DNA of 64,000 nt from assembly GCA_951802195.1 (NCBI GenBank), contig OX637637.1:1-64000 (forward strand), in the 5' to 3' direction. The notes under the pieces are model-generated. The model made no database searches and was not told where the DNA came from. It saw only the letters and a program-made list of their open reading frames with translations. Position numbers and translations under genes: made by a program. Numbering within the stretch: position 1 is the stretch's first letter; every line of letters starts with the position of its first letter. Shown here in pieces: positions 11,768 to 22,908 of this stretch. This stretch comes from Tausonia pullulans (Eukaryota; Basidiomycota; Tremellomycetes; Cystofilobasidiales; Mrakiaceae).

Positions 11768-12240
11768 CGAGGGGGTGGTGAAGGGCGCGACGACTGGTTC
11801 GTCTCTGAGCGCACATGAGTGAGCGAGCGAATAGCTTCTGCCTCTTAATGGACCTTTATCGTTGGTTCTTTTTTTCCCGCTCTTTGTCTAATCTCATACT
11901 TTGGGTTTCATCCTTCTTCCTTATATCTCTCTCACTCCCTCCTTACTCTGATTTATCAACGTCTGCCTGTGTCCTCCCCGCGTGATTCTAACTCTTCGCT
12001 CCTTGTCCATTGTCTCTTCCTCTCTCTCCCCCTTGGATGTTATCTTCCTCTCTTCTGTTGCACGATGAAGTAGACATTTGCTCGACTCATTTAAGGCGGG
12101 TCGCCGCCTCCTTGGCAACCCATCCCGCCCCCTGTACCGCGATGAAGCGTGGCGTCTAGCACCTCGCGCACGACCGGCTCGCTCCAGACTCACAACGGCC
12201 ACCAATTCCTCATACCATCTAGCACACTACTTGTGTCTTT
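11768..12240. other. Intergenic region
   Basis: This is the 3' flank of the membrane-protein gene followed by a T/C-rich stretch (about 11860-12060) and the leader of the zinc-finger gene. No coding signal was found on either strand. Confidence 0.6.
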
Positions 12241-13719
12241 ATGCGTCATTACTACTCGTCCTCATCTTCCGATGAAGGCGACGGCCCCCGCCGACGACCG
12301 AGCCCCGACCCCTCGACTTCCTCTTCCTCCGGAGACGAGGGAGGAGCGGCGGGCGACGCGGGCCGCGCATCCTCGCAGCACTTGCACGACTCTGCCGGTG
12401 AAGAGGACGGAGGAGAAGCAGGCTCCAACAAGAAGCGGAAGCTCTCCCCTGGCGCTGCTGGAGGAGCTGGCCCTTCGGCGACGACAATACCTATGACCGG
12501 GGGCGAGATCGTGACGTGCCGGTGGAATGATTGCGGCGAGAAGTTCAACGAGCTCCAGCCGTTCATTCAGCACATCCAGGATGGTGAGCCCTTGATTATC
12601 GTCCGTAGGAAAGAGTAAGCGACTGATGACCGCTTTCCCAAGCCCATGTCGCGTTCGCGTCCAAGACGTACGCTTGCGAGTGGACCGGGTGCCCTCGCAA
12701 ATCACGTGGCCAAACCTCGCGGTTCGCACTTGTCGCTCACTTGAGGTCTCATACGGGCGAAAAGCCCTTTCACTGCACTGAACCAGGTGCGTTGTAGACT
12801 TGAGGGTGGACGAATGATGGCATACGCGTGCAAAGAAGATGCATCGGAGAGAGCTGACGCGCGTCCTTTCTTGGTTTCAGCCTGTGACAAGTCATTCACC
12901 CGTTCTGATGCTCTCGCAAAACACATGAAGATATCGCACCACATCATCCCACCCATCGCTCCTCGCGTCAACGCCAAGGAGCGCCCACCCGACCCAACGC
13001 TCGCCTCACTCTCCGGTGGGAGAGCAGCGCCGAACAAGCCCTCAGCCGAGTGGGACGAGGAGGAGGCCGACTGGTCAAGGATGGATCTCGACTTGGGCGG
13101 CACTGGCAAGGTCAAGCGTGAGCCCAAAGTCATCATTGGTCGTGGCGGCAAGATCCTCAAGCAGAAGAATAAGTCGCGCGGGCCCAAAAAGAAGGAGGAA
13201 GCCAATGGCGCCGGTAACGAGGACGGTGGCTCGGACAGCGATAGCGACAGCGGCGACAGTCTCACGGGTTACCTCATGCTTCCGAGGCCCGTCGTACCCG
13301 AGGGCGAAGACGATGAGCAGGCGTCGTTCGTGGTGATGAGTGAGAGAACGCTCATGCCGAGGCATCGCGCGAGGTTTCTCATCGCCAAAGCCAAACATCA
13401 GGTTGTCGCTAGAGAGCGTGACGAGCTCGAAACAACGCTTGCGGGCCTGAAGACCGAGTTAAGAAGCGTCGTCGACAGCAAGAACCGTCTGTTTGACCTT
13501 TATGCGAAGCGGGAACTCACGTGAGTGATGCCAGCACGGTTCCGGTGTTTCGGTTCGCTCGCTGACAACACTTGACTGCCTTCTTACCTCTCTAGCCCAG
13601 ATACGGACCATGTTATTGGCAAAGTGCATCGCAGGAGGACTATGGTCCGTGAGCCCAAGACCAAGGGAGAAGGGGTCGAGACTGTTGGTGCGACAGTCAA
13701 GGAGGAGGCGCTTGCCTGA
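12241..13719 (+). CDS. C2H2 zinc-finger protein, YY1/Iec1-like (possible INO80 subunit)
   Basis: This is a nuclear DNA-binding protein of about 415 residues. The N-terminus is acidic and Ser-rich (DEGDGPRRRPSPDPSTSSSS), followed by a basic NKKRKLS stretch. Three C2H2 units follow across introns at about 12586-12642 and 12789-12881. The first is CRWNDCGEKFNELQPFIQH. The second is CEWTGCPRKSRGQTSRFALV followed by AHLRSHTGEKPFHC. The third is CDKSFTRSDALAKHMKISH. This arrangement matches fungal YY1-type proteins such as fission yeast Iec1 of the INO80 remodeller. After an acidic SDSDSDSG patch, a heptad-like helix (RERDELETTLAGLKTEL) suggests a coiled coil. The last exon (about 13597-13719) is joined in phase. 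The zinc fingers are certain; the INO80 role is inferred from family resemblance. Confidence 0.8.
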
Positions 13720-14178
13720 GGAGGAAAATTGCTGCATTGATGTGATGTGCTTATGCCCTTTGCCGCCCGCATTCCTGCTGACACGAGACACCTTGTCCGG
13801 CTGTAGAAATCCCCGCGACAAGCGAGGTGCGTCGATTCGCGTCGGAGGTTGCCTCTCGACGAACGCCCCTCTGTCGCGACATCATCCCACCGAGTTCGGC
13901 TCGCATATCCCACTCGCCCGGCGCCCTTCTCCGATCGAAGCTGTCGGGCACGCCCTTCAGCCAGTTTCAGGCTATCAATGCGCCGGCATCATCTGACACC
14001 GAGGGAGGAGAGCGAGGCGCTCGGAGCCGGGCCGAAGACCGAAAGAAGTGTTGCCTGGCGGCGCGCGCCGCATTAGACCGGTCGCCTTTCACCAGATCGA
14101 TCTGTCGCTCTCCCATCTTACTTGACCCTCAACCTCTACTTCACAACTCCTGCTTCAATTACCTCACCTGTTCCTGCA
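13720..14178. other. Intergenic region
   Basis: This holds the 3' flank of the zinc-finger gene and the promoter and leader of the following transporter. No coding frame with domain content was found. Confidence 0.6.
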
Positions 14179-17061
14179 ATGTCCACTTCAGACGAGAAGA
14201 AGGCGGTTTCCGCCGAACCGCCGACGCATCTTGAACACATCCGCTCGTTCGATTCGGCCGACCTCAAGGCCGAGCAGCACATGCCCTCCTTCGCGGCCGC
14301 TGGCGTTGATGCTGAGACGTCCAAGTATCTCAAGGACGGCGTAGTCATTGACGAGGCGACCAACAGGAGGCTTCTCCGGCTCGTGAGTGATGTTGATCGC
14401 TACATGCCGCTAATGTGGAAGATAGAGATTGATCCAAAATCGACCGTGCAGCTTAATCGACGCGTCCTACCCATTATGGTCATCAGTGAGTGACACTCCA
14501 TGGTCGGGCTTGGGAGTGTGTCAATGTGGCCGGAGTGAAGAATCTCCACTGCGGACCCGGTCCTTCAATCTCGCTCTCTCTACATGCCGTTGGATGGACG
14601 CGCTCGCTGACGCTGTCGCTCGCACTGTTAGCTTACTTCTTCCAGACCCTAGACAAGGGTGTGTGGATGGTCTAAAAATTCCATTAGGCCCAATCTGAAC
14701 CTTGACTTTGCTCTTCTTCCAGGCACTCTGGCATTCTCTGCGGTCATGGGCATTCGAGTACGTCCGTTTCGACAGCAAGCTGCAACCTGTCCAACCCCTC
14801 CTAACGAGAGATGCTTATTTTGCAGGAGGATAATGTGAGATCGCATGCTCTGGCTGTCCGAGGGCTTATGACTCACTCTTAGCCTTCAGCACCTCGTCGG
14901 ACAACAATATGCCCTCCTGGGAACGATTCTCTACGTCGGAATTCTCATCGGGGAGTTCCCCGTCAACCGCTTGATCCAAATTGTGCCTCTGGCCAAGCTG
15001 CTTGGATGCCTTGTCATGTAAGCATTTCGTTTCTGGTAAAGGACTAGGTCTGACCCTGCCACTACAGCTGCTGGGGTGTCATAGTCCTCTCGCATATCGC
15101 CTGTTCGAGCTGGGGCGGCCTCATGACCGTTCGAGCTCTCCTAGGATTCGTCGAATCAGGCGTTCAGCCAATGCTCATGGTACGTGAGGTTTAATCATCT
15201 GTATGTCTTCTCCGCACTGACTTTTCGCTTCTCTGCAGACTCTCACCGGTGCGCGGAAGAACTCTCGGTTTGAGCTACATCAGGAGGCTGATCTTGACTT
15301 ACAACTCAGTCATGTACTACAAGAGTGAGCACGCTCTCGTTTGAATACTCGCTTCAACGACTGACGCTTCAGCAGGGGAGGAGCATCCGCGAATCATCTC
15401 ATACTGGTACTCACAGCAGGGACTCCAGCTCATGTTCTCCGGCTTGATCTCTTTCGGTATCTCGAAGATCCAAGGCGGCCCTCTTGCTGCCTGGAAGGTT
15501 CTCTTCCTGATCGGTCAGTCTTCCAGGCGATTGCCAAATGAGAACCTCCAGCTGACCGGCCGTCACAGTGGGCACGGCGACAATTCTTTGGGGCATCACC
15601 ATCCTCGTTTTCCTTCCTGATTCGCCGATGAAGGCCAAAGTGCGATAAAGGTGTCGGGTTGAAGCATTTAGCATTTGCTGATTCCGGCGCGTTTGCCTCT
15701 CAGTGCTGGAGCGAGGAGGACAAGTCGCTTATCATCGAAAGGCTCCGCTCCAATGAGCTGGGAGTCCAAAACAAGACCTTCAAGTGGCATCAAGTCAGGG
15801 AAGCGTGCACCGACGTCTTTGTATTGCTCTGCATCGTCATGCAGATCTCTGCGTACGTCTTGCGAGCCAAACAGGAGTGTTTCAGTGCTCCGAGCTGACT
15901 GTCGTCGCAGCTTCATCATTGTCAACGGACTCGCGACGTTCTCAAACGTCATTGTAAAGGTAAGAGCAATAGTCTCCCCGGTGCGTCGCAGGTGAACTGA
16001 CGAAATGCAACTGGCCTTGGGCCATCGTAGGGACTTGGATTCACGACGGGACAGACTCAGCTCCTGAATTTGGCGTAAGTGCTGCTCCCGAGCTTTGTAC
16101 CTCACGCTTCAATGTGCTGACTTTGACTCGTGTAGTCAGGGTGCCCTCACGATCGCGATCTTCCTCAGCAGTGCTGCGCTGGCGACTAAGTTCAAGCAGA
16201 CCATCCTTGTCATGATTATCTACTGCCGTGCGTCGATCTTCGGTGCGAAGCTGCTCCAATTTCAAACTGACTCGAGCCTCTCTTAGTCCCGTCTCTTGCT
16301 GGAAGTGAGTGGTCGCTCACGCTGTGTACTGTCCAGAGCCTAACTTTGCCTGTCGCCTTTCTTCTCCAGCCATTGTCCTTATGGCAGTGCCTGTCACCAA
16401 ATCGAATGCGCCGGGCATGCTCGTTGCCTTCTGTGAGCGCTAGCTGACCCTTTATGGGCAATAGCAGTCCTGATTGTTCATCCCACAGATCTTGCCCAGT
16501 TCTTCCTCGTCACGGGAAACCTGTGCGTCCTTCCGCCACCTCGATCTAGTCACTTCTGACTCGAATGCTATTTCATTAGGATGTGGTCTCTTATCTCTCG
16601 CAACATCGCTGGACAGACCAAGAAAGTCACCGTCTTAACGTTTATGTTTGTCGCCTACGCGACTGGAGCTATTATCGGCCCTCAAGGTGAGAGCAAGCTG
16701 ACCAGCAAGATCCCCTCGTTTCTTCGAGATTGATCCCCCTTCTACCACCTCCCCTTCAGTCTTCCAGGCGGGTGATTCGCCGAGGTACATCCCTGCTTGG
16801 ATTGCCCACCTCGCTCTCTATGGTGTCTTCATTGGATGTGCCATCACAGCCCGACTCATCTTGATGCGACGCAACGTCCTCAAACGGCGCGCAGCCCAGC
16901 TTGCGGAGGGCGACGATTCAGTCATCGATCACAGCAACGCGTTTGCAGTGGGTCCCCTTTTTTCCCTTCTCTGATCCTTTATACCTCTTTTACTGACATG
17001 TTGTCACCACCCAAAGGATCTTACAGACAAAGAGAACCCCTCTTTCCGCTATGATTACTGA
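14179..17061 (+). CDS. Anion:cation symporter (Dal5/allantoate-type) MFS transporter
   Basis: This is a plasma-membrane MFS carrier for an organic anion (allantoate, nicotinate, pantothenate and similar are known for the family). A hydrophilic N-tail with DEATNRRLLRLIDPKS leads to segment 1 (LNRRVLPIMVI). Then follow HLVGQQYALLGTILYVGIL, EFPVNRLIQIVPLAKLLG, the central RALLGFVESGVQPMLM, EEHPRIISYWYSQQGLQLM and the loop FLPDSPMKAKCWSEEDKSL. C-terminal segments include GPQVFQAGDSPRYIPAW and IAHLALYGVFIGCAITARLI, typical of Dal5-like proteins. More than ten introns of about 45-110 nt must be removed, and all joins examined keep the frame. It ends RYDY at 17061. The same family occurs as a fragment at 207-645, but the two are diverged and not a recent duplicate. 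Substrate unknown. Confidence 0.88.
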
Positions 17062-17350
17062 GTACGAGTCGCTTCGTTATGCCCTGTTCCTTTTTGCTCC
17101 TTTGCTTTTTCGCTTTATGCCCCAGTGTTTGTTTTATTGTATGGGATGTGGTTTTGAGGCTCTAGCAGCGCAGCAATTGCTCAAATCTGTTTTACTGGGC
17201 TGAGCGACGTCATCGCGGAGAAGCAACGCGGTGAACGCAGCGCGTCAAGACTCGCTCGCGTGTCCTGGCCGTTCTTCCCGACCAACCAACACCGCCACCG
17301 CCGCCTCGCGCATGTGAGTCTCGCTCCAACGGCGAATAACGACACCCACC

Positions 17351-20300
17351 ATGTCCTACACTCTCCCGTATCTCCGCAAAATCCTCCGCGAGATCGCTCC
17401 ACCCGAGACGGACGACCTTGTCATCCTCGCCAAGGGTCTCGGCCTCCGTAAGCTCGTCTGCACGCTCCTCAAGATCTACGACGGACCGAAGAACCTCGTC
17501 ATCCTCGTCAGTCCACACCCATGCTAACTTTGTTGGAACCCGATATTGACACGCGCGGGCGGGCGGACGACGCCGACAATAGGTCAACGCTGCCCCCGAC
17601 GAGGAGGCCGGCATCGGCGAGCTCCTCGGCACCATGGGCGTGCGTCGTCCAGGTATGCGGATAGTTGATTTTGCTTTGGGGGCCAAAGAGAGGTGTGTGC
17701 CGTCGCGTACTCTGTTGGAGGCGGGTGGGTGAAGGAAGGAAGGAGGGCTGACTTACCAGGACGCGTCGTGCCGTCCAGGAGAGACCTCTACATGGCGGGC
17801 GGCCTCATTTCGGTCACCTCGCGGATCCTCGTCGTCGACATGCTCACAGGAAACATCCCAACCAAGATGATCACGGGTATGCTCGTTTTGCATGCTGAGA
17901 GGTGAGTAGCGATCGCTGTGGGCCCGACACTACACGACGCGTGGCTGACCCCTTGCCCATCTCGCCTGTTCACCTTTCTAGGGTCAACCAAACGAGCCTC
18001 GAGGCGTTCATCGTTCGCCTCTACCGCGAGGCCAACCATGAAGGCTTTCTCAAGGCCTTCTCGGACGCCCCCGAGCACTTCAATTCCACGATGACGCCGC
18101 TGCAGACCTGCATGAAGATGCTCTCTCTTCGGCGCGTCTCGTTATGGCCCCGGTGAGTCGTTGTCATCCTCTCTCCACCCCCGCGGATACTAAATCCACC
18201 AATTTCCCAGTTTCCACGCCGATGTGCACACCTCCCTCGGACAGCGCAAAGCAGATGTCATCGAACTCTTCCAGCCTCTCACCCGACCGATGGAGGAGAT
18301 TCAGACTGCGATCATCGAGTGCATGGAGACGACACTAACCGAGCTGAGGAAGAGCTGCACGGGTGTGAGCGGCTGAGGTCGTATCTCAATACACACGCAA
18401 TTCTGACATGCTCACCTCCTCTCCCAGGTTGAGCTCGACGAGATGACGCTCGACAACGCACTGTTTCGCAACTTTGACCGCATCGTCCGAGGCCAACTCG
18501 ACCCTATCTGGCACCGCGTCAGCCCCAAAACTAGGAGGCTCGTCTCAGATCTGACGACGCTTCGCAAGCTCCTCACGTGCGTCGTTCACCGTTCTCGGCG
18601 GCTCGGCTCCATTTTGGCTGATCTCCCTATTCCCTTCTTACAGCTACCTCCTCAGCTATGATTCGGTCACCTTTCATTCGTACCTCGAGGCCATCCTCAG
18701 CACTAACGCCCCATCCTCAGGCACGGGCGCCCTGCAGAACCAGTCGCCCTGGCTCTTCCTTGAGGCGGCTAACACGCTCTTTCACGTTGCCAAGCGCCGC
18801 GCGTACATCCCGCCTCCGCCGGAAAAGAAGGTCGACGTGGACACCGCTACCGCTGGTGGAAGAAGAGATTCATCGGCAACAGTGGGCGACGAGGACGATG
18901 AGGCCGAGGCCGCTCTGAGGGACGTCGAGAGGATGGAGCGGGAAGCGGCGATAACGACGGGGGAGCAGGATTCTCTTGGGCGGAAACCAGACCAGCGTTG
19001 GCCTCCAGGGGTCGAGCCCGTGCTGGAGGAGTTACCTAAATGGGGGCTGCTCGGTCGTGTGCTGGAGGAGATCGAAGAGGAGATCAGTTTGCAAAAGCAG
19101 GTCGACCTTAGTGAGTCAGCCACGGACAAGCCTTGACTGAATAATACTCACTGTCAGTTTTCCCACAGCCTCCCCTGGGACCAACACCATCCTCGTCATG
19201 ACGTCGTCGGACCGAACCTGCTCCCAGCTCCGCGAGTACCTCTCCAGTCGAGACCCGACTTTCACTGCCTCGGGTGCGCCCTCCGCGCACGCAGGCCAGC
19301 ACATGATGGAGCGGCTCTTGCGGACGTACTTCTGGTGGAAGGGCGGACTCGGCGACATGGCTCGCAATCTTCGCGGGTCCAAGTCCCAGCCGATGACTCG
19401 CAACCCTAGCGCCGCCAAAAAGCCCGCCGCGTCAGTCCGCGGCGCTGAGACGAATGGACGCAGGCAGCCGAGCTACAAGCGACGGCGGGTCCGGGGCGGG
19501 AGCGTCGCGGCGAGCGTCGAGGGCGGCAGGAAAGCGGTTGATGAGGTGACAGGCGAGGAGAAGAACGTCGGCGCGGGGCTCGAGGATGAGGCCGAGAGTA
19601 TCGCGGACTTGTAAGCCCACAAAGCAAGGTAATTTGACTAAGCAGCACATTGATCTGTCTTCCTCTTGCGCTTCTTCAGCCTTCAGTCATCTTCGCAACA
19701 GATATCTCTGCTCGACGAGGCAGATCCGGCCTTGCTATCTTCGTCCGACGCTGGCTCCTTCTTCCGCGAGCCCTCCATGGCACATTCTACTATACAACAC
19801 AGTCGCGCATCTCCAGTCCGACAGCCGTCACCGGCTCATGACTTCTTACCTTCCGAGTCTGCAACCTCGATGACGGCCCGCCCAGACTCGGAAACACCCT
19901 CTCTCGTCGAGCGCGACCCGTGCGCATCGGCTGACTCGCCTTCGCCCACCTTCCGCGATGTATTCTCCTCGACAGCGGCTTCAATAGCACCAGCGGAGGC
20001 GCCAGCTACGCATCTGCGGCCTTCGGCTCAGAACTCTCTCACTGACCATTTTGACCTCAGCTTCATTGAGACCTCCTTTGGCCTACTCGAGCCAGAGTCG
20101 ACGGTCGTCGTCCGGCCATACAAGGGCGACGACGATGATCAGGTCCTTGAGGAGCTCCGACCACGCTATATCATTATGTACGACCCAGACCAGGGTTTCA
20201 TCCGGCGGATTGAGGTGAGGAGGATGCCATCTGTAGCGGGTGACTTGATGACTGACAGCCTCTTACTTTTTCCCTCTATACCCGCAGGTCTACCGAAGTT

Positions 20301-21690
20301 CAAACCCAGGCCTCGGTGTGAGAGTTTACTTCATGATGTACGCAAACTCGGTGGAGGAGCAGCGGTACCTGAGCGGGCTCCGGAAGGAGAAGGACGCCTT
20401 TCAGCGGCTAATCCGGGAGAAGGGGGTGAGTTTGGGCGCGGCCTCTCTCACAACCTCGAAGCATCGGACTGACTTACTGCCTCCCTTGAGTCGATGCTTT
20501 TACCCATCACGGGCGACCCACGCGGAGGAGGATCCGTAGAAGCTGGAAAAGCGACACTCGCCAAGGCGATCAGTACGCGACTCGCTGGAGGAGCCGCACC
20601 CGCTGATGCCGAGCCATCCACCGTCTGTCGCCTCTCCTCGTTTACCTTTGGCCGTCGAAGCAAACACTGATCAGGCTCTTCATCAGGTCATCGTTGACAT
20701 GCGTGAGTTCCGCTCGACGCTTCCCTCGCTCGTCCATGCCGCCAAGGTCCGGATTATCCCTGCGACGCTCCAGGTCGGCGACTACATCCTCTCACCAGAG
20801 ATGTGCGTCGAGCGCAAGAGCATTCCGGATTTGCTCCAGTCGCTTGCCTCAGGTCGACTGTGTGTCCTCTCTCTTCCGCGACTTCCTCTTCCAAGACGTC
20901 GCTGACAATCGCACTTCAGCTACACGCAGTGTGAAATCATGTCGGTTCACTACAAGCAGCCGATCTTGCTCATCGAATTTGAGCAGAACAAGTCCTTTTC
21001 TCTCAACGTGCGCGCCCATGTCTCCTTTTGCTCTTTTTTTTCACACACTCTAAATTTGCTCTTCCCCGCAGTCCATCATCGACATCAAGAAACCCTTCCA
21101 TGCAGGCCCCAACGTCGACCCCAAAACGCGCGAGGCCCAGAACGCCATCATTTCGGACTCGGACATCCAGTCCAAGCTCGTCCTTCTCACGCTCACCTTC
21201 CCCCGACTGCGCATTATCTGGTCGAGCAGTCCTTTTGCGACGGCGGACATTTTCGTAGACCTCAAGCTCAACCGAGCCGAGCCGAGTGCAGAAAGGGCCA
21301 TCCTCGTGGGCGCTGTCGAGGACGAGGATGGCGAGGGCGGGAACGGTGGCGGGAACGTGAACGCGCAGGAGTTGCTGCGATGCATTCCTGGTGTGGTGAG
21401 CCCTTAACTGCCCGCCCCTACAAAGATAGAAGTTGACACATTCTTCCTTATTTTTGCCCACAGAGCGGCAAGAACTACCGGCACATAATGCACCGAGTCG
21501 AGAGTATCAAGGGTCTCTGCGAGCTTCCGCTGACAGAGCTGCAGGATGTGAATTACGCGCACGTGTCTCGTCAAGGTGGAAGGGGGCCTGACCTCTTCTT
21601 CCCTTTCCCGCTTTCCAGATTATGGGTAACGAGCCCGGCAAGCTAGCACACGACTTTTTGCATAAGAGCGTAACGGGCAAGGCGGCCTGA
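17351..21690 (+). CDS. RAD1: XPF/Rad1 structure-specific endonuclease subunit
   Basis: This is the catalytic subunit of the XPF-ERCC1 (Rad1-Rad10) nuclease, which cuts 5' of bulky lesions in nucleotide excision repair and acts in crosslink repair and recombination. The start [19 protein letters not shown] is family-typical. The inactive helicase part follows: [20 protein letters not shown] is joined across an intron to [20 protein letters not shown], then [17 protein letters not shown] and the [19 protein letters not shown] region. An acidic, low-complexity middle (about 18840-20030) precedes [19 protein letters not shown] and [18 protein letters not shown]. The ERCC4 nuclease core is intact: [36 protein letters not shown] and [15 protein letters not shown]-terminal helix-hairpin-helix part contains [17 protein letters not shown]. 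About 1,000 residues, the usual size. It follows the MFS gene by 289 bp on the same strand. Confidence 0.95.
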
Positions 21691-21993
21691 CGGAAAATGG
21701 GTGGCTTGTACGCATTCATGAGTTTGGTCAGCTTGCAAACGTGGGTTGAAGCCAGGAGAATGATACATGAAAATCCGGCCCTCGAGCTGCTGTCCCGGCA
21801 GGATGGACCAAGGAGGAACATTAACAGAAAAAGGCCAAGGGAGTGGTCGTTGCCCTTGGCCGAGAAGTGTACGGGCAGGTGAGTGACGCAAGGCAAGCAG
21901 CAGCAGAAACAGACGTTCGCGCGCGCCCTGTTCCCGTGCTCTGCTGAATTATCTCGCCACTTTGAGGCATCGGCATCAAGCACGCATCCTGCT

Positions 21994-22002
21994 ATCAGAT
22001 CT
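21994..22002 (+). promoter_or_regulatory. GATA-factor-like element ATCAGATCT
   Basis: ATCAGATCT lies about 0.9 kb before the start of siderophore transporter 1. It resembles the ATCWGATAA element bound by fungal iron-repressive GATA factors (SreA/Fep1/Urbs1 type), with mismatches in the last positions. On its own it would be weak; its value comes from recurrence upstream of both paralogues. Confidence 0.35.
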
Positions 22003-22272
22003 ACAAATACACATCGTCGGCCGAGGCGGACAGAGAGACCGACAGCGGGCTAGAAGAACAGGAGAGGCCTTTTCTTGGTTGTCGAGGGAACGCGACTTTG
22101 CCGACGCTGGCGCTCGTCCGCCCAGCCCTTCGTTTGGCAGGGTCTCACGCAGCAGGGGTATCCCACGGGTCTACCAGAGGTCGGCGAGGAATATACGTCA
22201 CAATTAGAGGAAAGAGGCGTTGATTGTCGATTGCGGAAAGAAGAATACAACGCCTCAACATGGTCCAAGCGA

Positions 22273-22281
22273 ATCAGATGC
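22273..22281 (+). promoter_or_regulatory. GATA-factor-like element ATCAGATGC
   Basis: This is a second ATCAGAT element in the same upstream region, about 630 bp before the start codon. It shares the ATCAGATG core with the palindrome at 22472 and with the element upstream of the second transporter. Confidence 0.35.
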
Positions 22282-22471
22282 GGCGATCGTCATTTTGTCA
22301 CTCGGAACGTTTGAATTGAGTCGGCAAGCTCTCGGAGGACGTGTGGGTTGTCTCACTTCCAAGGCGGAATTGATGTAAATGAGGCCACGACACGCGGGGG
22401 AGCGCCGCGCTCTCACCTCATCCTCGACTTTGCCGACTCCAGCAGCCAGCGGGCGGAAGCATAAAAAACCT

Positions 22472-22486
22472 ATCAGATGATCTGAT
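22472..22486. promoter_or_regulatory. Palindrome ATCAGATGATCTGAT, candidate iron-regulatory GATA site
   Basis: This is a perfect inverted repeat of ATCAGAT around a single central G, just before the presumed transcription start and the 5'-UTR intron of siderophore transporter 1. Each arm is close to the ATCWGATAA consensus of iron-repressive fungal GATA factors. It could bind a dimer or a two-finger protein. Assignment to iron control is inference from the downstream gene. Confidence 0.5.
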
Positions 22487-22908
22487 GAGATTCTTGGTCG
22501 CTCTAATTTCTTCGTCTCTTCCCTCAATCATCCACCTCTCCCTTCCCGTTGTCGCTGTCGTGAGTCGCCCTTCCTTGTCAGCTCGGCCTTGCTCTTTCTC
22601 TTTAGGGGTCATGCACGTCTGTTTCGCGTCCTCAGTCTCACCCGCTGTGACCCACTTGACGACCTCCCACACGTCCGAGTTCTTTCTTCCTCGTGTTTCT
22701 CCCTTGCTTCTCGACGTCGTCGTCGTCGACTTGCTCTCGATGAGTTCTAGCAAATTCGGTTTTTCTCTTCTTCCTTGGGGTCAGATCCAGTCTCGTCCGG
22801 CCTGTGGTCTCGTTCTCGCTTTGCTCGTCACCCTCTCTCTTCCGGCTCTTGTGCGCGTTTGTCCAGTACTCTGACGGTTGCCCTGTTCCCCACCTTTTCT
22901 CTCTCCAG

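Larger units (their letters stand above)
21691..22908. promoter_or_regulatory. Upstream region of siderophore transporter 1, with probable 5'-UTR intron
   Basis: This 1.2-kb stretch has no supported coding frame. It carries three ATCAGAT elements (about 21994, 22273 and the palindrome at 22472-22486). A GTGAGT donor at 22560 and a CTCTCCAG acceptor ending at 22908, with CTGAC about 40 nt before it, suggest a 349-nt intron in the 5' leader that ends directly at the start codon. The open frame at 22485-22874 lies inside this leader and looks like low-complexity shadow. Confidence 0.55.

Noticed and set aside
22485-22874. Secreted-protein-like open frame before siderophore transporter 1
   Set aside because: The hydrophobic look comes from a CT-rich leader; it lies across a likely 5'-UTR intron and has no conserved feature.
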